NCBI GenBank assembly: GCA_030373325.1
Contig: JAUCZB010000013.1
Coordinates: forward strand, 1 to 64,000
Length of the DNA stretch: 64,000 nt
Reading direction: 5' to 3'
Origin: Cyanobium sp. CZS25K
GTDB taxonomy: Bacteria > Cyanobacteriota > Cyanobacteriia > PCC-6307 > Cyanobiaceae
Below are positions 19,660 to 30,507 of this stretch, one piece after another. The notes beneath the pieces are model-generated. The model was given only the letters and a program-made list of their open reading frames with translations. It was not told the origin of the DNA and searched no databases. Every line of letters starts with the position of its first letter. Within the stretch, counting starts at the first letter, position 1. The position numbers and the translations under genes are program-made.

Positions 19660-20465
19660 CAGAGCCCGGGGCTGCTCTGCATGATGCCGCCGTCGGCGAA
19701 GATCGTGGTGGCGGTGATGTAGCTGGCGGCATCGCTGGCCAGGAAGCCCACCACCGCGGCGATCTCCTCGGGCTGGGCCATGCGCCCCAGGGGGATGGCG
19801 GCGTTGAGCTGGGCCAGCAGCTTGGGGTCGTTCATGGTGGCGTCGTTGATGGGGGTGGCCACGGCCCCCGGACCCACGTTCACCACCGTGACACCATGGG
19901 GGGCCAGCTCCACCCCGGCGGTGCGGGTGAGCATGCGCACGCCCCCCTTGGCCAGGCAGTAGGGGGTGTTGTTGGGCATCGGCCAGTCCTCGTGCACCGA
20001 GGAGATGTTGATGATGCGACCGCCACCGCCCTGGGCGATCATCTGCTTGGCGGCGTACTGGGTGGCGAAGAAGACACCCCGCAGGTTCACATCCAGCACC
20101 TTGTCGTAGTCCTCCGGCGTGGTGTCGAGGATGGAGGTGCGCGTCTCGATGCCGGCGTTGTTCACCATCACATCGAGCCGGCCGTATTTGGCCACCGCCG
20201 CCTGGACCAGGCGCTGGAGATCCTCGAGCTTCGCCACATCCGCCTGCACCCCATAGCTGCAGCCGCCGTAGGCGCCGATCTCCTGCTCCAGCTCCTCGGT
20301 GGCTTCGGGGTGGGAGCGGTAGTCGATCACCACCCTGGCGCCGAGCTCGGCGAGCCGTTCCACGATCGCCTTGCCGATGCCGCTGTTGCCGCCGGTGACG
20401 ATCGCCACCTTGCCCGCCAGGAGCGTGGACAACGCCTTGTCGGCCAGGGGATTCGTGGAGGTCAT
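19659..20465 (-). CDS. SDR-family oxidoreductase, glucose 1-dehydrogenase-like
   Basis: Cytoplasmic NAD(P)-dependent short-chain dehydrogenase, 268 residues. Cofactor motif TGGNSGIGK, NNAG motif, and catalytic Ser...Tyr-x3-Lys in ISSVHEDWPMPNNTPYCLAKGG (split across the loop). The SSVHE sequence is shared with bacterial glucose 1-dehydrogenases, and the C-terminus (ITATTIFADGGIMQ) fits. Upstream it is divergent from a cupin and an SMP-30 gene, and downstream it is coupled to a channel gene. Glucose as the substrate is inference from these motifs. Confidence 0.85.
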   Translation of the reverse strand: MTSTNPLADKALSTLLAGKVAIVTGGNSGIGKAIVERLAELGARVVIDYRSHPEATEELEQEIGAYGGCSYGVQADVAKLEDLQRLVQAAVAKYGRLDVMVNNAGIETRTSILDTTPEDYDKVLDVNLRGVFFATQYAAKQMIAQGGGGRIINISSVHEDWPMPNNTPYCLAKGGVRMLTRTAGVELAPHGVTVVNVGPGAVATPINDATMNDPKLLAQLNAAIPLGRMAQPEEIAAVVGFLASDAASYITATTIFADGGIMQSSPGL

Positions 20466-20549
20466 CGGAGCGGCTGGCGGTATGGCCGAAGGGTATCAAC
20501 GTCGAACGGATCTGCCGACAGAACCGGCGCGCGTTTCTAACTTGCGGCC

Positions 20550-21008
20550 ATGAGCGACACCCAACCGGCCGGGGCACCCACGGCCTACTGGCATCTGTGG
20601 ACCGACGACGACGGCGTCAGCCGCCAGGACCTGACCCCCCTCGGGGCGATGCAGCAGGCCTGCCTGAATCCAGGGGCCTCCGCCCAGTGGAGCCTGGATC
20701 TGGTGGCCGACGGCAACGCCTTCCTGAGCGTGCTGCCGGTGGGCTGGGTCAGCGACTGGCACGAAAACACCGTGCCGAAATGGATCTTCGTGCTCAGCGG
20801 CCGCTGGTACGTGGAGAGCATGGATGGCCAGCGGCAGGTCTTCGGCCCCGGCGACTTCAGCTTCGGCGGTGACCAGGACACGGTCCGCAGCGCCGATGGC
20901 CGCTTCGGCCATCTCTCCGGCCAGGTGGGGGATGCCCCCTGTGTGCAGCTGATCCTGCAGCGCAACGGTGACGGCTGGCGCGGCGCCCGCCCCGGCGCCT
21001 TTTCCTGA
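20550..21008 (+). CDS. Cupin-domain protein
   Basis: 152-residue cytoplasmic protein with a single cupin barrel: WHENTVPKWIFVLSGRWYVES forms the first motif and QVFGPGDFSFGGDQ the second. Only one clear His ligand (His in DWHEN) is visible in motif 1, so metal binding may be weak or altered. No signal peptide. It starts an apparent operon with the SMP-30 gene 13 bases downstream and the VOC gene after that. Substrate unknown; cupins of this size often modify or bind small organic acids or sugars. Confidence 0.75.
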   Translation: MSDTQPAGAPTAYWHLWTDDDGVSRQDLTPLGAMQQACLNPGASAQWSLDLVADGNAFLSVLPVGWVSDWHENTVPKWIFVLSGRWYVESMDGQRQVFGPGDFSFGGDQDTVRSADGRFGHLSGQVGDAPCVQLILQRNGDGWRGARPGAFS

Positions 21009-21021
21009 GGGCCCCCGCCGT

Positions 21022-21927
21022 ATGACCTGCACCATCAGCCACGATCCGCGCTTCGACGCGCTGGTGCTGTTCAACGCCGAGCTGGAGAAGCTCGCCGACG
21101 GCCTGCGCTGGTGCGAAGGACCGGTGTGGTTCGCCGACCACCGCTGCCTGCTCTTCAACGACATCCCCAACGACCGCACCCTGCGCTGGAGCGAGACCGG
21201 CGGGGTGAGCGTGTTCCGCCAGGGCGCCGACTTCGCCAACGGCCAGTGCCGCGACCTGCAGGGCCGACTGATCAGCTGCCACCACCGCTCCCGCAGCCTC
21301 AGCCGCCTGGAGATCGACGGCCGCCTCACCACCCTGGTGAGCCAGGCCGACGGCCAACGGCTCAACTCCCCCAACGACGTGGTGGTGAAGTCGGACGGGA
21401 GCCTCTGGTTCACCGACCCCCTGTACGGCATCGCCACCGACTACGAAGGCGGCCGCCAGACCTCCGAGCAGCCGGCCGCCGTCTACCGCCTCGATCCCGC
21501 CAGCGGTGAACTGCAGCGGGTGGTGAGCGACGTGGCCGGCCCCAACGGTCTGGCCTTCTCCCCCGATGAGCGGCGGCTCTACCTGGCGGACACCGGCGCG
21601 GTGGGCGACCCGGCCCCGGATCGCCACATCCGGGTCTTCGATGTGGCGGCCGACGGCCGCTCCCTCAGCGGCGGCGGCCTGTTCCACCGCATCGAGCCGG
21701 GCTGGGCCGACGGCATCCGGGTCGACGAGCACGGCAACGTCTGGAGCAGCGCCGGCGACGGTGTCCACTGCCTCGCCCCGGACGGCACCCTGCTGGGGCG
21801 CGTGCTGGTGCCCTCGCTGGTGGCCAACCTCTGTTTCGGGGGGGCCTGCCGCAACCGGCTGTTCCTCTGCGCCGGCAGCGCCGTCTACGCCCTGTACGTC
21901 AACACCCGCGGCGTCCAGCTGCCCTGA
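21022..21927 (+). CDS. SMP-30/gluconolactonase/LRE-like lactonase
   Basis: Six-bladed beta-propeller hydrolase of sugar lactones, 301 residues. The family metal-site blocks are visible: Glu in RWCEGPVWF, Asn/Asp in LNSPNDVVVKSDGSLWFTDP, Asn in AGPNGLAFSPDERRLYLAD, and the Asp in WADGIRVDEHGNVWSS. Start at ATG 21022, after the cupin stop. With the divergent glucose-dehydrogenase-like SDR it could complete oxidation of an aldose to an aldonate; this pairing is inference. No signal peptide, so a cytoplasmic site is expected. Confidence 0.87.
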   Translation: MTCTISHDPRFDALVLFNAELEKLADGLRWCEGPVWFADHRCLLFNDIPNDRTLRWSETGGVSVFRQGADFANGQCRDLQGRLISCHHRSRSLSRLEIDGRLTTLVSQADGQRLNSPNDVVVKSDGSLWFTDPLYGIATDYEGGRQTSEQPAAVYRLDPASGELQRVVSDVAGPNGLAFSPDERRLYLADTGAVGDPAPDRHIRVFDVAADGRSLSGGGLFHRIEPGWADGIRVDEHGNVWSSAGDGVHCLAPDGTLLGRVLVPSLVANLCFGGACRNRLFLCAGSAVYALYVNTRGVQLP

Positions 21928-21941
21928 GGCCGCAGGTCCCC

Positions 21942-22967
21942 ATGCCCCCCTTCCCGATGCCAACCGCCGGCCCCTTTCCCCTGATCGACAGCATCGGCTT
22001 CACCTGCGCGGCGGCCGAGACGGCCGCCGCCTTCTTCTGCCGGGAGTTGGGCTTTGTCGCCGAGGCGGAAGCGCTCGTTCTGGAGCCAGGGCCCTACGCC
22101 GCCCTGGTGGGCCTGGCCGGGGCCCGGCTGAAGCTGGTGCGGCTGCGGCTGGGCCGCGAACGGCTGGAACTCTGGGAGGTGCTGGATCCAGGCCCCGGCG
22201 CCCGGCCGGGCCGGCCGGTGCCGGCCGATTCGCGCAGTTGCGACCTCTGGTTCCAGCACATCTGCGTGGTGGTGAACACCATGGAGGCCGCCGCTGCAGG
22301 GGTGCGTCGCCGGATCGGGAGCGGGGAGCTCGGGGCCATCTCCAGCGCCCCCCAGTGCCTCCCGGCCTGGAACCGGGCGGCGGCCGGCATCGAGGCCTTC
22401 AAGTTCCGCGATCCCGACGGCCATCCGATCGAGCTGCTCCACTTCCCCCCGGACAAGGGCGACCCCCGCTGGCACCGGCCACAGGTAGCTCCGCAGGTGG
22501 CGCCGCAACTGGGATCCCCGTTCCTCGGGCTCGACCACAGCGCCATCGCCGTGGCTGACACGGCCCGCACCGCCCGCTTCTACGGGGATCTGCTCGGCTT
22601 CCGGCCGGCGGGAGACGGCGTCAACAGCGGCCCGGAGCAGGACCGCCTCGACGGCCTCACGGACACCCGCGTCAGGATCACCGCCCACCGGGCCGCCGAA
22701 GGGATGGGCCTGGAGGCCCTTCAGTACCTGCCGCCCAACGGGGGAAGGCCCATGCCGGCCGACCTGGGCTTCCAGGACCTGGCCCACGTTCAGGTGCGGG
22801 TGGTGGTGGCCGCTCTCGAGGGCGTCGCCGGGCGGGTGGTCGGCTTCGGCGGCACCGTGCTTTCCGCGGGGCCCGTTGAGCTGGCGGAACCCTGGCTGGC
22901 CGCCCGGTGGGCGCTGCAGATCGCCGATCCCGATGGCCACCGCCTGCAGATCGTGGCGGCCGCCTGA
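21942..22967 (+). CDS. Protein with two VOC (glyoxalase/dioxygenase-fold) domains
   Basis: 341 residues containing two vicinal-oxygen-chelate domains in tandem. Domain 1 runs over about residues 10-170 (IDSIGFTCAAAETAAAFFCRELGF ... FKFRDPDGHPIELLHFP, abbreviated) and domain 2 over about 190-340 (LDHSAIAVADTARTARFYGDLLGF ... ADPDGHRLQIV). The His of LDHSAIAV and the Glu of PIELLHF are typical metal ligands, although domain 2 has Gln where the C-terminal Glu is usual. 14 bases after the lactonase stop, so likely the same operon. Reaction unknown. Confidence 0.8.
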   Translation: MPPFPMPTAGPFPLIDSIGFTCAAAETAAAFFCRELGFVAEAEALVLEPGPYAALVGLAGARLKLVRLRLGRERLELWEVLDPGPGARPGRPVPADSRSCDLWFQHICVVVNTMEAAAAGVRRRIGSGELGAISSAPQCLPAWNRAAAGIEAFKFRDPDGHPIELLHFPPDKGDPRWHRPQVAPQVAPQLGSPFLGLDHSAIAVADTARTARFYGDLLGFRPAGDGVNSGPEQDRLDGLTDTRVRITAHRAAEGMGLEALQYLPPNGGRPMPADLGFQDLAHVQVRVVVAALEGVAGRVVGFGGTVLSAGPVELAEPWLAARWALQIADPDGHRLQIVAAA

Positions 22968-23057
22968 ACCGCCATCGGCAGCCCAACAGCTTTCGTGCTG
23001 TTGCATGAAAGAAGCGTCGCGCCGCTCGATACTGGGAGGGCATCGCCAAGACCCTCG

Positions 23058-23456
23058 ATGGCCCCCCACTCCTGGTTTCGGACGCGCCTGCTGCCCACCG
23101 GCGCCGGCCTGATCCTCGCTTCGGTCCCCTGGGCGGCGCTGGCGCCGCTGCCCCCCGCCCTGGCCCAGGGCGTCCCCTTCAACGAGGTCCGGGCCCTCAA
23201 CCTGGCCCGCAACGCAGCCGTGCTCAGCAACGGTGGGCTGTCGGTCTACACCCCGGCCAACTGCATGTTCAGCACCTCGGCGGCGAGCAACCCCTGCCTG
23301 GTGAGCAGCGATGCCGACGGCTTCGTGTACCGCTTCCTCGGAGGACCCCCCGGCTGGGAGTCCAAGGGGCTTCCCGCCACCACCGAAACCGAGATCCGGA
23401 TCGCCCCGGACGGCCGCCGGGTGGTAGCCATCCTCTACAACGGCCCACCGCGATGA
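23058..23456 (+). CDS. Exported protein of unknown function
   Basis: 132 residues. The start used is the ATG before a long signal peptide (LLPTGAGLILASVPWAALAPLPPALA, abbreviated; cleavage expected near ALAQG). The mature part has two cysteines about 16 residues apart (NCMFS and NPCLV) and ends with IRIAPDGRRVVAILYNG. I do not recognise the family. Its stop overlaps the ATG of the DoxX gene (ATGA), so the two are coupled. Confidence 0.65.
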   Translation: MAPHSWFRTRLLPTGAGLILASVPWAALAPLPPALAQGVPFNEVRALNLARNAAVLSNGGLSVYTPANCMFSTSAASNPCLVSSDADGFVYRFLGGPPGWESKGLPATTETEIRIAPDGRRVVAILYNGPPR

Positions 23457-23965
23457 GCCCAGCCTCACTGCTTGAGGGGCTGCTGCCGGCACCGGCCAGC
23501 ACAGCGGTGGCGGCAGGCCTGCTGGTGCTGCGCCTGTTCCTGGCCGTGGCCTTCATCCGCCACGGCTGGCCCAAGCTGCGCCACCTCGGCACCTGGGCCG
23601 CGGCCCTGCACACCCCGGTGTGGCTGTGCTTCCTCTCGGCCTTCTCGATGTGGGGCGCCGGTATCGCCCTTGTCCCTGGCCTGCTCACCCCCCTGGCGGC
23701 TGGGGCGATCCTGGTGTCGATGGCCTACGCCATGGTGCTGGAGATCCGCTCCGGTTTCCCCTTCATCGCCCCGGACCCCTTCCAGATCCCTGCGGGCGAC
23801 TACGCCGGACCGATGGGAGTGGGCGATCCGCCCAGCTGGGAGAAGGCGGCGATGTACGTGGTGATGTGCCTGGTGCTGGCCACCAGCGGCGGCGGCCCCT
23901 TCAGCCTCGATGCGGTGCTGCTGCCGCGGCTGCTGGCCCTGTTGGGGGCGGGGGCGGCCGGTTGA
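23453..23965 (+). CDS. DoxX-family membrane protein
   Basis: 170 residues with four transmembrane segments. The DoxX pattern is clear: LRLFLAVAFIRHGWPKLRHLG in TM1, a conserved glycine-rich TM2 (MWGAGIALVPGLLTPLAAG) and the amphipathic linker before TM4. DoxX proteins are linked to thiosulfate:quinone oxidoreductase subunits and to redox stress complexes, but the family is broad. Converges on the first GMC gene with 12 bases between stops. Confidence 0.82.
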   Translation: MSPASLLEGLLPAPASTAVAAGLLVLRLFLAVAFIRHGWPKLRHLGTWAAALHTPVWLCFLSAFSMWGAGIALVPGLLTPLAAGAILVSMAYAMVLEIRSGFPFIAPDPFQIPAGDYAGPMGVGDPPSWEKAAMYVVMCLVLATSGGGPFSLDAVLLPRLLALLGAGAAG

Positions 23966-23977
23966 GCCGCACCCCCC

Positions 23978-25600
23978 TCAGCGGCCCAGCCGCTCCAGCA
24001 GGTGCTCCCCCACCCGCAGGGCATTGGCGATGGCGGTGAGCGACGGGTTCACCGCCCCGATGCTGGGCATGAAGCTGGTGTCCACCACGTAAAGGTTGTC
24101 GAGCTCGTGGGCCTTGCAGTTCAGATCCAGCACCGAGGTGGCCGGATCGCTGCCGAAGCGGCAGGTGCCGCTCTGGTGGCCCACCGCCGCGATGGTCATG
24201 GGGTTCTGGATGTAGATCTGGCGCTCCACCAGATGCTTCTTGAGATAGAGCCGCTCGAGCACTGCTTCCAGCCGCTGCACCAGCTGCTGGGAGGCCTTCT
24301 GGTTGTTGGGGGTGTAGCTCAGGGTGATCGCCCCCGCCGCATCCACCGTGACGCGATTCTCCGGATCGGGCAGGTCCTCGGTGGAGATCCAGAAGTCCAG
24401 GGCGTGGGAGGCGATCCGGTCCATGCTCCAGCCCGGCATCAGGAAGGTTTCGAGCGGCGCATAGCCCTTCATGATCGTGCCGTTGGTCTTGCCGGTCATC
24501 TGCAGATTGCCCATCGGATAGGCGAAGTCGGCATCGCCGAAGTACCAGTCGTTGAGCGACACCGTCTTCTGGAAGACGGTGGGATTGGGCTCATGGGCGA
24601 GGGCCACCATCGCCTTGCTGTTGTGGAACATGTAGTTCCGTCCCACCTGATCAGAGCCGTTGGCCAGGCCGCGGGGATGGGCATCGCAGGCCGACATCAG
24701 CAGCAGCCGGGCGGAGTTGGCCGCGCCGCAGCTCACCACCACCACATCCGCCGATACGCTGCCTGGCACCCCATCGCGCTCGTAGAGCACCTGGCGCACA
24801 CGGCGGCCGCCGGGGTCGGTTTCCAGGCGCTTCACGTGGGCCCGGGTGAGCAGGCTCACGTTGGTGGCCGCCAGGGCCGGGCGGATGCCCAGCACCTCGG
24901 CGTCCGACTTGGCATGCACCAGGCAGGGGAAGCCATCGCAGCAGTTGCACTTGCGGCAACGGCTGAAGGGCATGGCCGCTTCCTCCAGCAGCACGCCGCT
25001 GGGGGCATGGAAAGGGTGCAGCCCCGCCGTCTGCAGGTCGTCCACCAGCTTCTGCATGCGGGGCTCGTGGGCCACCGGCGGGTGGGGGTAGGGGGCGCTG
25101 CAGGGCGGTTCGGTGGGGTCCTCCCCCCGCAGCCCATGCACCTGGTACAGCTCCTCGGCCCGCTGGTACCAGGGCTCGAAATCGGCGTAGCGCAGCGGCC
25201 AGGCGGGGGAGATGCCATCGAGGTGCGTTACCGCCTCGAAATCCCTCTCCCGCAGCCGGAAATGGGCGGCCCCGTACATCTTGGTGGCCCCGCCGACGAA
25301 GTAATGGCTGCCGGGCTGGAAGGTCTTGCCGTGCTTGTCACTCCAGAGATCCTTCGACACGTAGCGGCCCTTCTGGAACACCTCCTCGGCACTCCAGTTC
25401 TCGGGCTCCTGGGGCAGCCAGTCGCCGCGCTCCAGCACCAGCACCCGCAGGTCGCTGGCCGCCAGGCGGCGGGCCAGGGTGCCGCCCCCCGCGCCGCTGC
25501 CGATGATCACCACATCGAAGTGGGCGCCGTCGGCCACCGCCAGCTGGCCGGCGGCCGGCAAGGGAGTGAGCACGGTGCCGGGCGCGGGGGGGAGGCTCAT
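23978..25600 (-). CDS. GMC-family FAD oxidoreductase with catalytic His/Asn
   Basis: Glucose-methanol-choline-type dehydrogenase, 540 residues. FAD motif VIIGSGAGGG near residues 31-40; the C-terminal active site has His475 in GHQSGTCRFG and Asn518 in GAVNPSLT, the normal catalytic pair. A cysteine cluster (Cys215, 218, 220, 221, 226 in CRKCNCCDGFPC) marks a bacterial subgroup in which electrons probably leave to a carrier rather than O2. No signal peptide seen at the chosen ATG. Last gene of an operon with a glucosidase, a second GMC protein and an ARTO oxidase. Substrate probably a sugar or polyol; unproven. Confidence 0.87.
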   Translation of the reverse strand: MSLPPAPGTVLTPLPAAGQLAVADGAHFDVVIIGSGAGGGTLARRLAASDLRVLVLERGDWLPQEPENWSAEEVFQKGRYVSKDLWSDKHGKTFQPGSHYFVGGATKMYGAAHFRLRERDFEAVTHLDGISPAWPLRYADFEPWYQRAEELYQVHGLRGEDPTEPPCSAPYPHPPVAHEPRMQKLVDDLQTAGLHPFHAPSGVLLEEAAMPFSRCRKCNCCDGFPCLVHAKSDAEVLGIRPALAATNVSLLTRAHVKRLETDPGGRRVRQVLYERDGVPGSVSADVVVVSCGAANSARLLLMSACDAHPRGLANGSDQVGRNYMFHNSKAMVALAHEPNPTVFQKTVSLNDWYFGDADFAYPMGNLQMTGKTNGTIMKGYAPLETFLMPGWSMDRIASHALDFWISTEDLPDPENRVTVDAAGAITLSYTPNNQKASQQLVQRLEAVLERLYLKKHLVERQIYIQNPMTIAAVGHQSGTCRFGSDPATSVLDLNCKAHELDNLYVVDTSFMPSIGAVNPSLTAIANALRVGEHLLERLGR

Positions 25601-25647
25601 GGCAGCGATGCGACAGACACGCACCCTGGCGGCGGCGGCGGCAGAAA

Positions 25648-28344
<2,697 letters not shown>

Positions 28345-28363
28345 GGCACCCTCCCGGCGGCTT

Positions 28364-29881
28364 TCATGCCAGTTCGGCCTTGAGGCGCTCGGCGATGCGC
28401 AGGGCGTTGGCGATCACCGTCAGGCCTGGCCCCACCGCGGGGCAGCCCGGCAGGAGGCTGGCGTCGGCGATCGAAAGGTTGGCCACCTCGTGGCTGCGCC
28501 CCTCCAGATCCACCACCGAGCTGGCCGGATCGGTGCCCATGCGGCAGGTGCCGCAGGCGTAACCCATCACCGCCAGCGGCGCCTCACCGCGGGGATAGAT
28601 CGGCGCCGAGCGCACCACCTGGGTGAGGGGATCGGCCTCCACGGCCTGGATGGTGTCGAGCCACCGGTAAACCAGCCGGTCGTGGGCCTCCAGGCAGTTG
28701 GGCACATAGCGAATATCGATCCGATCGCCCCGCACCGTGAGCCGGTTCTCGGGATCGGGCAGCACCGCGCTCATGGCCCACCAGCAGACCGAGCGCCGGG
28801 CCAGCTGCTCGAGGGCCAGGTCCGGCAGCAGCCGGGTGACCAGGGACAGCACCGGGGGTGATTCGGCGAACAGGGGATCCTGCAGCACGCCGCCACCGCT
28901 CTGGATCGCGCCCAGCGGGAAATCGACGTTCTTGTCGCCCCAGTAGTAGTCGTTGACCCCGAGGCTGCGGGGGTAGCGGCCCGAGTTGGGGCTGGCGGCC
29001 AGCTGCAGGATCGAGGTGAGCTGGGGCCGCATCAGGTTGCGGCCCACCTGATCGGAGCCGTTGGCCAGGCCGTTGGGGTGGGGATTGCTGCGCGAGCGCA
29101 ACAGGATCACGGCGCTGTTGACCGCCCCGGCGGCCAGCACCACCTGGTGGGCCGTGAACAGCCAGTTGCGGCCGTCGATCCGGGCCTCCACCCCCTTCAC
29201 CTCCGTGCCGGTGGGATTGACGTGCAACGCCCGCACCCTGGCGCCGCAGCGCAGGGTGTAGCTGGGGGCTGTGGCGGCGCTCTCGAGGCCGAAGCGTTCG
29301 GCGTCGCCGCTGGGATCCTCCGCCGAGGTGGACCAGGTCAGGGGCAGGGGATAGGGCCGCACCGCCCGGCGCTCCAGTCCCAGCCGCAGCTCCTCGAGGA
29401 AGGGCTCGATCGGCCGGGGGGCATGGGGAAAGTCGCCGCTGCGCGGCGGCTCGGTGGGGTCGATGCCGCAGCGGCCATGGACCCGGTAGAGGGCCTCGGC
29501 CTTCTCGTACCAGGGGGCAAGATCGCCGTAGCGCAGGCCCCAGTCAGGAGAGGGGCCGTCCTGCAGGGCCAGGCCGGTGAACTCCCTCTCCCGCATCCGC
29601 TCGAGCACGCCTCCCCAGATCTTGGTGTTGCCACCGAGGGCGTAGACCATCTGGGGCGCGAAGGGATCGCCATCGGGGCCGAACCAGGATTCGCCCGGGT
29701 GGTAGCGCTGGCGGCGGAACAGATCCACGTCGGCCACGTTCTGATCGGCCAGGGCCATGGCCCCGCCCCGCTCCAGCAGCAGCACCGCATGGCCCGCCGC
29801 GGCCAGCTCGGCGGCGAGGGTGGCGCCGGCGGCGCCGCTGCCGACGATGGCAACGTCGTAATGGCGGTCGTCGATGATCAT
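28364..29881 (-). CDS. GMC-family FAD oxidoreductase lacking the catalytic pair
   Basis: 505 residues. FAD motif AIVGSGAAGATLA near the N-terminus; GGNTKIWGGVLERM and the AAGAVNSAVILL block are typical of the family. At the active site, however, the usual GHxxGT reads GYACGTC (Tyr441 in place of His) and the usual AVNPxLT reads AVGPGLT (Gly484 in place of Asn). It also lacks the cysteine cluster seen in the other GMC protein of this operon. The start overlaps the stop of ctaE. It may be an inactive partner of the other GMC protein, or use different chemistry. Confidence 0.85.
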   Translation of the reverse strand: MIIDDRHYDVAIVGSGAAGATLAAELAAAGHAVLLLERGGAMALADQNVADVDLFRRQRYHPGESWFGPDGDPFAPQMVYALGGNTKIWGGVLERMREREFTGLALQDGPSPDWGLRYGDLAPWYEKAEALYRVHGRCGIDPTEPPRSGDFPHAPRPIEPFLEELRLGLERRAVRPYPLPLTWSTSAEDPSGDAERFGLESAATAPSYTLRCGARVRALHVNPTGTEVKGVEARIDGRNWLFTAHQVVLAAGAVNSAVILLRSRSNPHPNGLANGSDQVGRNLMRPQLTSILQLAASPNSGRYPRSLGVNDYYWGDKNVDFPLGAIQSGGGVLQDPLFAESPPVLSLVTRLLPDLALEQLARRSVCWWAMSAVLPDPENRLTVRGDRIDIRYVPNCLEAHDRLVYRWLDTIQAVEADPLTQVVRSAPIYPRGEAPLAVMGYACGTCRMGTDPASSVVDLEGRSHEVANLSIADASLLPGCPAVGPGLTVIANALRIAERLKAELA

Positions 29882-30504
29882 GGCTGCCAGGCGTAGAGAA
29901 GAAGGAACAGCACGATCCAGATCACGTCGACGAAGTGCCAGAACAGCGAGACGGAGATCACCCCGGCCTCACCGCCGTCGTAGTTGCCCGGCCGGAAGGA
30001 GCGGGCCAGCATCAACGCCATCAGCAGGATCCCGGTGATGACGTGCAGGCCATGGAATCCGGTGAGCAGGTAGAAGGTGCCGCCGAACACCCCATCCCCG
30101 AGGCCGAAGTGCAGGTGGGCCCACTCCACCGCCTGCCCGTAGACGAACCAGCTGCCCATGGCCATCGTGAGCAGCCACAGGGCGCGGAACCGCCACAGCC
30201 GGCGTTGGGCCAGGGCCCGCTCGGCCGCCCAGGCGACGAAACTGCTGCTCACCAGGATGATGGTGTTGATCAGCGGCTCGCGCACCTCCAGCCCCGACAC
30301 CCCGGGGGGGAGCCACACCGGTGAGGAGAGCTTGAAGTTGATGTAACCGGCGAAGAGCGCCAGGAAGATGACGCTCTCCGAGCACAGAAAGATGATGAAT
30401 CCCGTCAGGTTGTAGCCGCCATGGCCCCCGTGGCCCCCGTGGCCCCCGTGGTTGGCGGCGGCCGTGGCCCGCTCCCCGGCCGCGTCGATGGGCAGTCCTG
30501 TCAT
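29878..30504 (-). CDS. ctaE: Heme-copper oxidase subunit III (ARTO type)
   Basis: 208 residues with five predicted transmembrane helices, fitting the short bacterial CtaE form. Typical blocks: FIIFLCSESVIFLALFAGYINF, NTIILVSSSFVAWAAERAL, TFYLLTGFHGLHVITGI, and the terminal WHFVDVIWIVLFLLLYAW. The N-terminus is unusual: four HGG repeats (residues ~19-30), encoded by a 9-base tandem repeat. Start three bases after the ctaD stop; stop overlaps the GMC start. Confidence 0.93.
   Translation of the reverse strand: MTGLPIDAAGERATAAANHGGHGGHGGHGGYNLTGFIIFLCSESVIFLALFAGYINFKLSSPVWLPPGVSGLEVREPLINTIILVSSSFVAWAAERALAQRRLWRFRALWLLTMAMGSWFVYGQAVEWAHLHFGLGDGVFGGTFYLLTGFHGLHVITGILLMALMLARSFRPGNYDGGEAGVISVSLFWHFVDVIWIVLFLLLYAWQP
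30419..30453 (+). repeat. 9-base tandem repeat inside ctaE
   Basis: About four copies of a unit close to CCGTGGCCC in direct tandem. On the minus strand they encode the HGG repeats at the start of CtaE. Copy number could vary by slippage without changing the frame. Confidence 0.75.
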
Positions 30505-30507
30505 GGC

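Noticed and set aside
30419..30453. Short tandem repeats considered as a CRISPR or minisatellite
   Set aside because: Units are 9 bases with no spacers and lie within a coding region, encoding HGG repeats. No CRISPR array was seen anywhere in the window.
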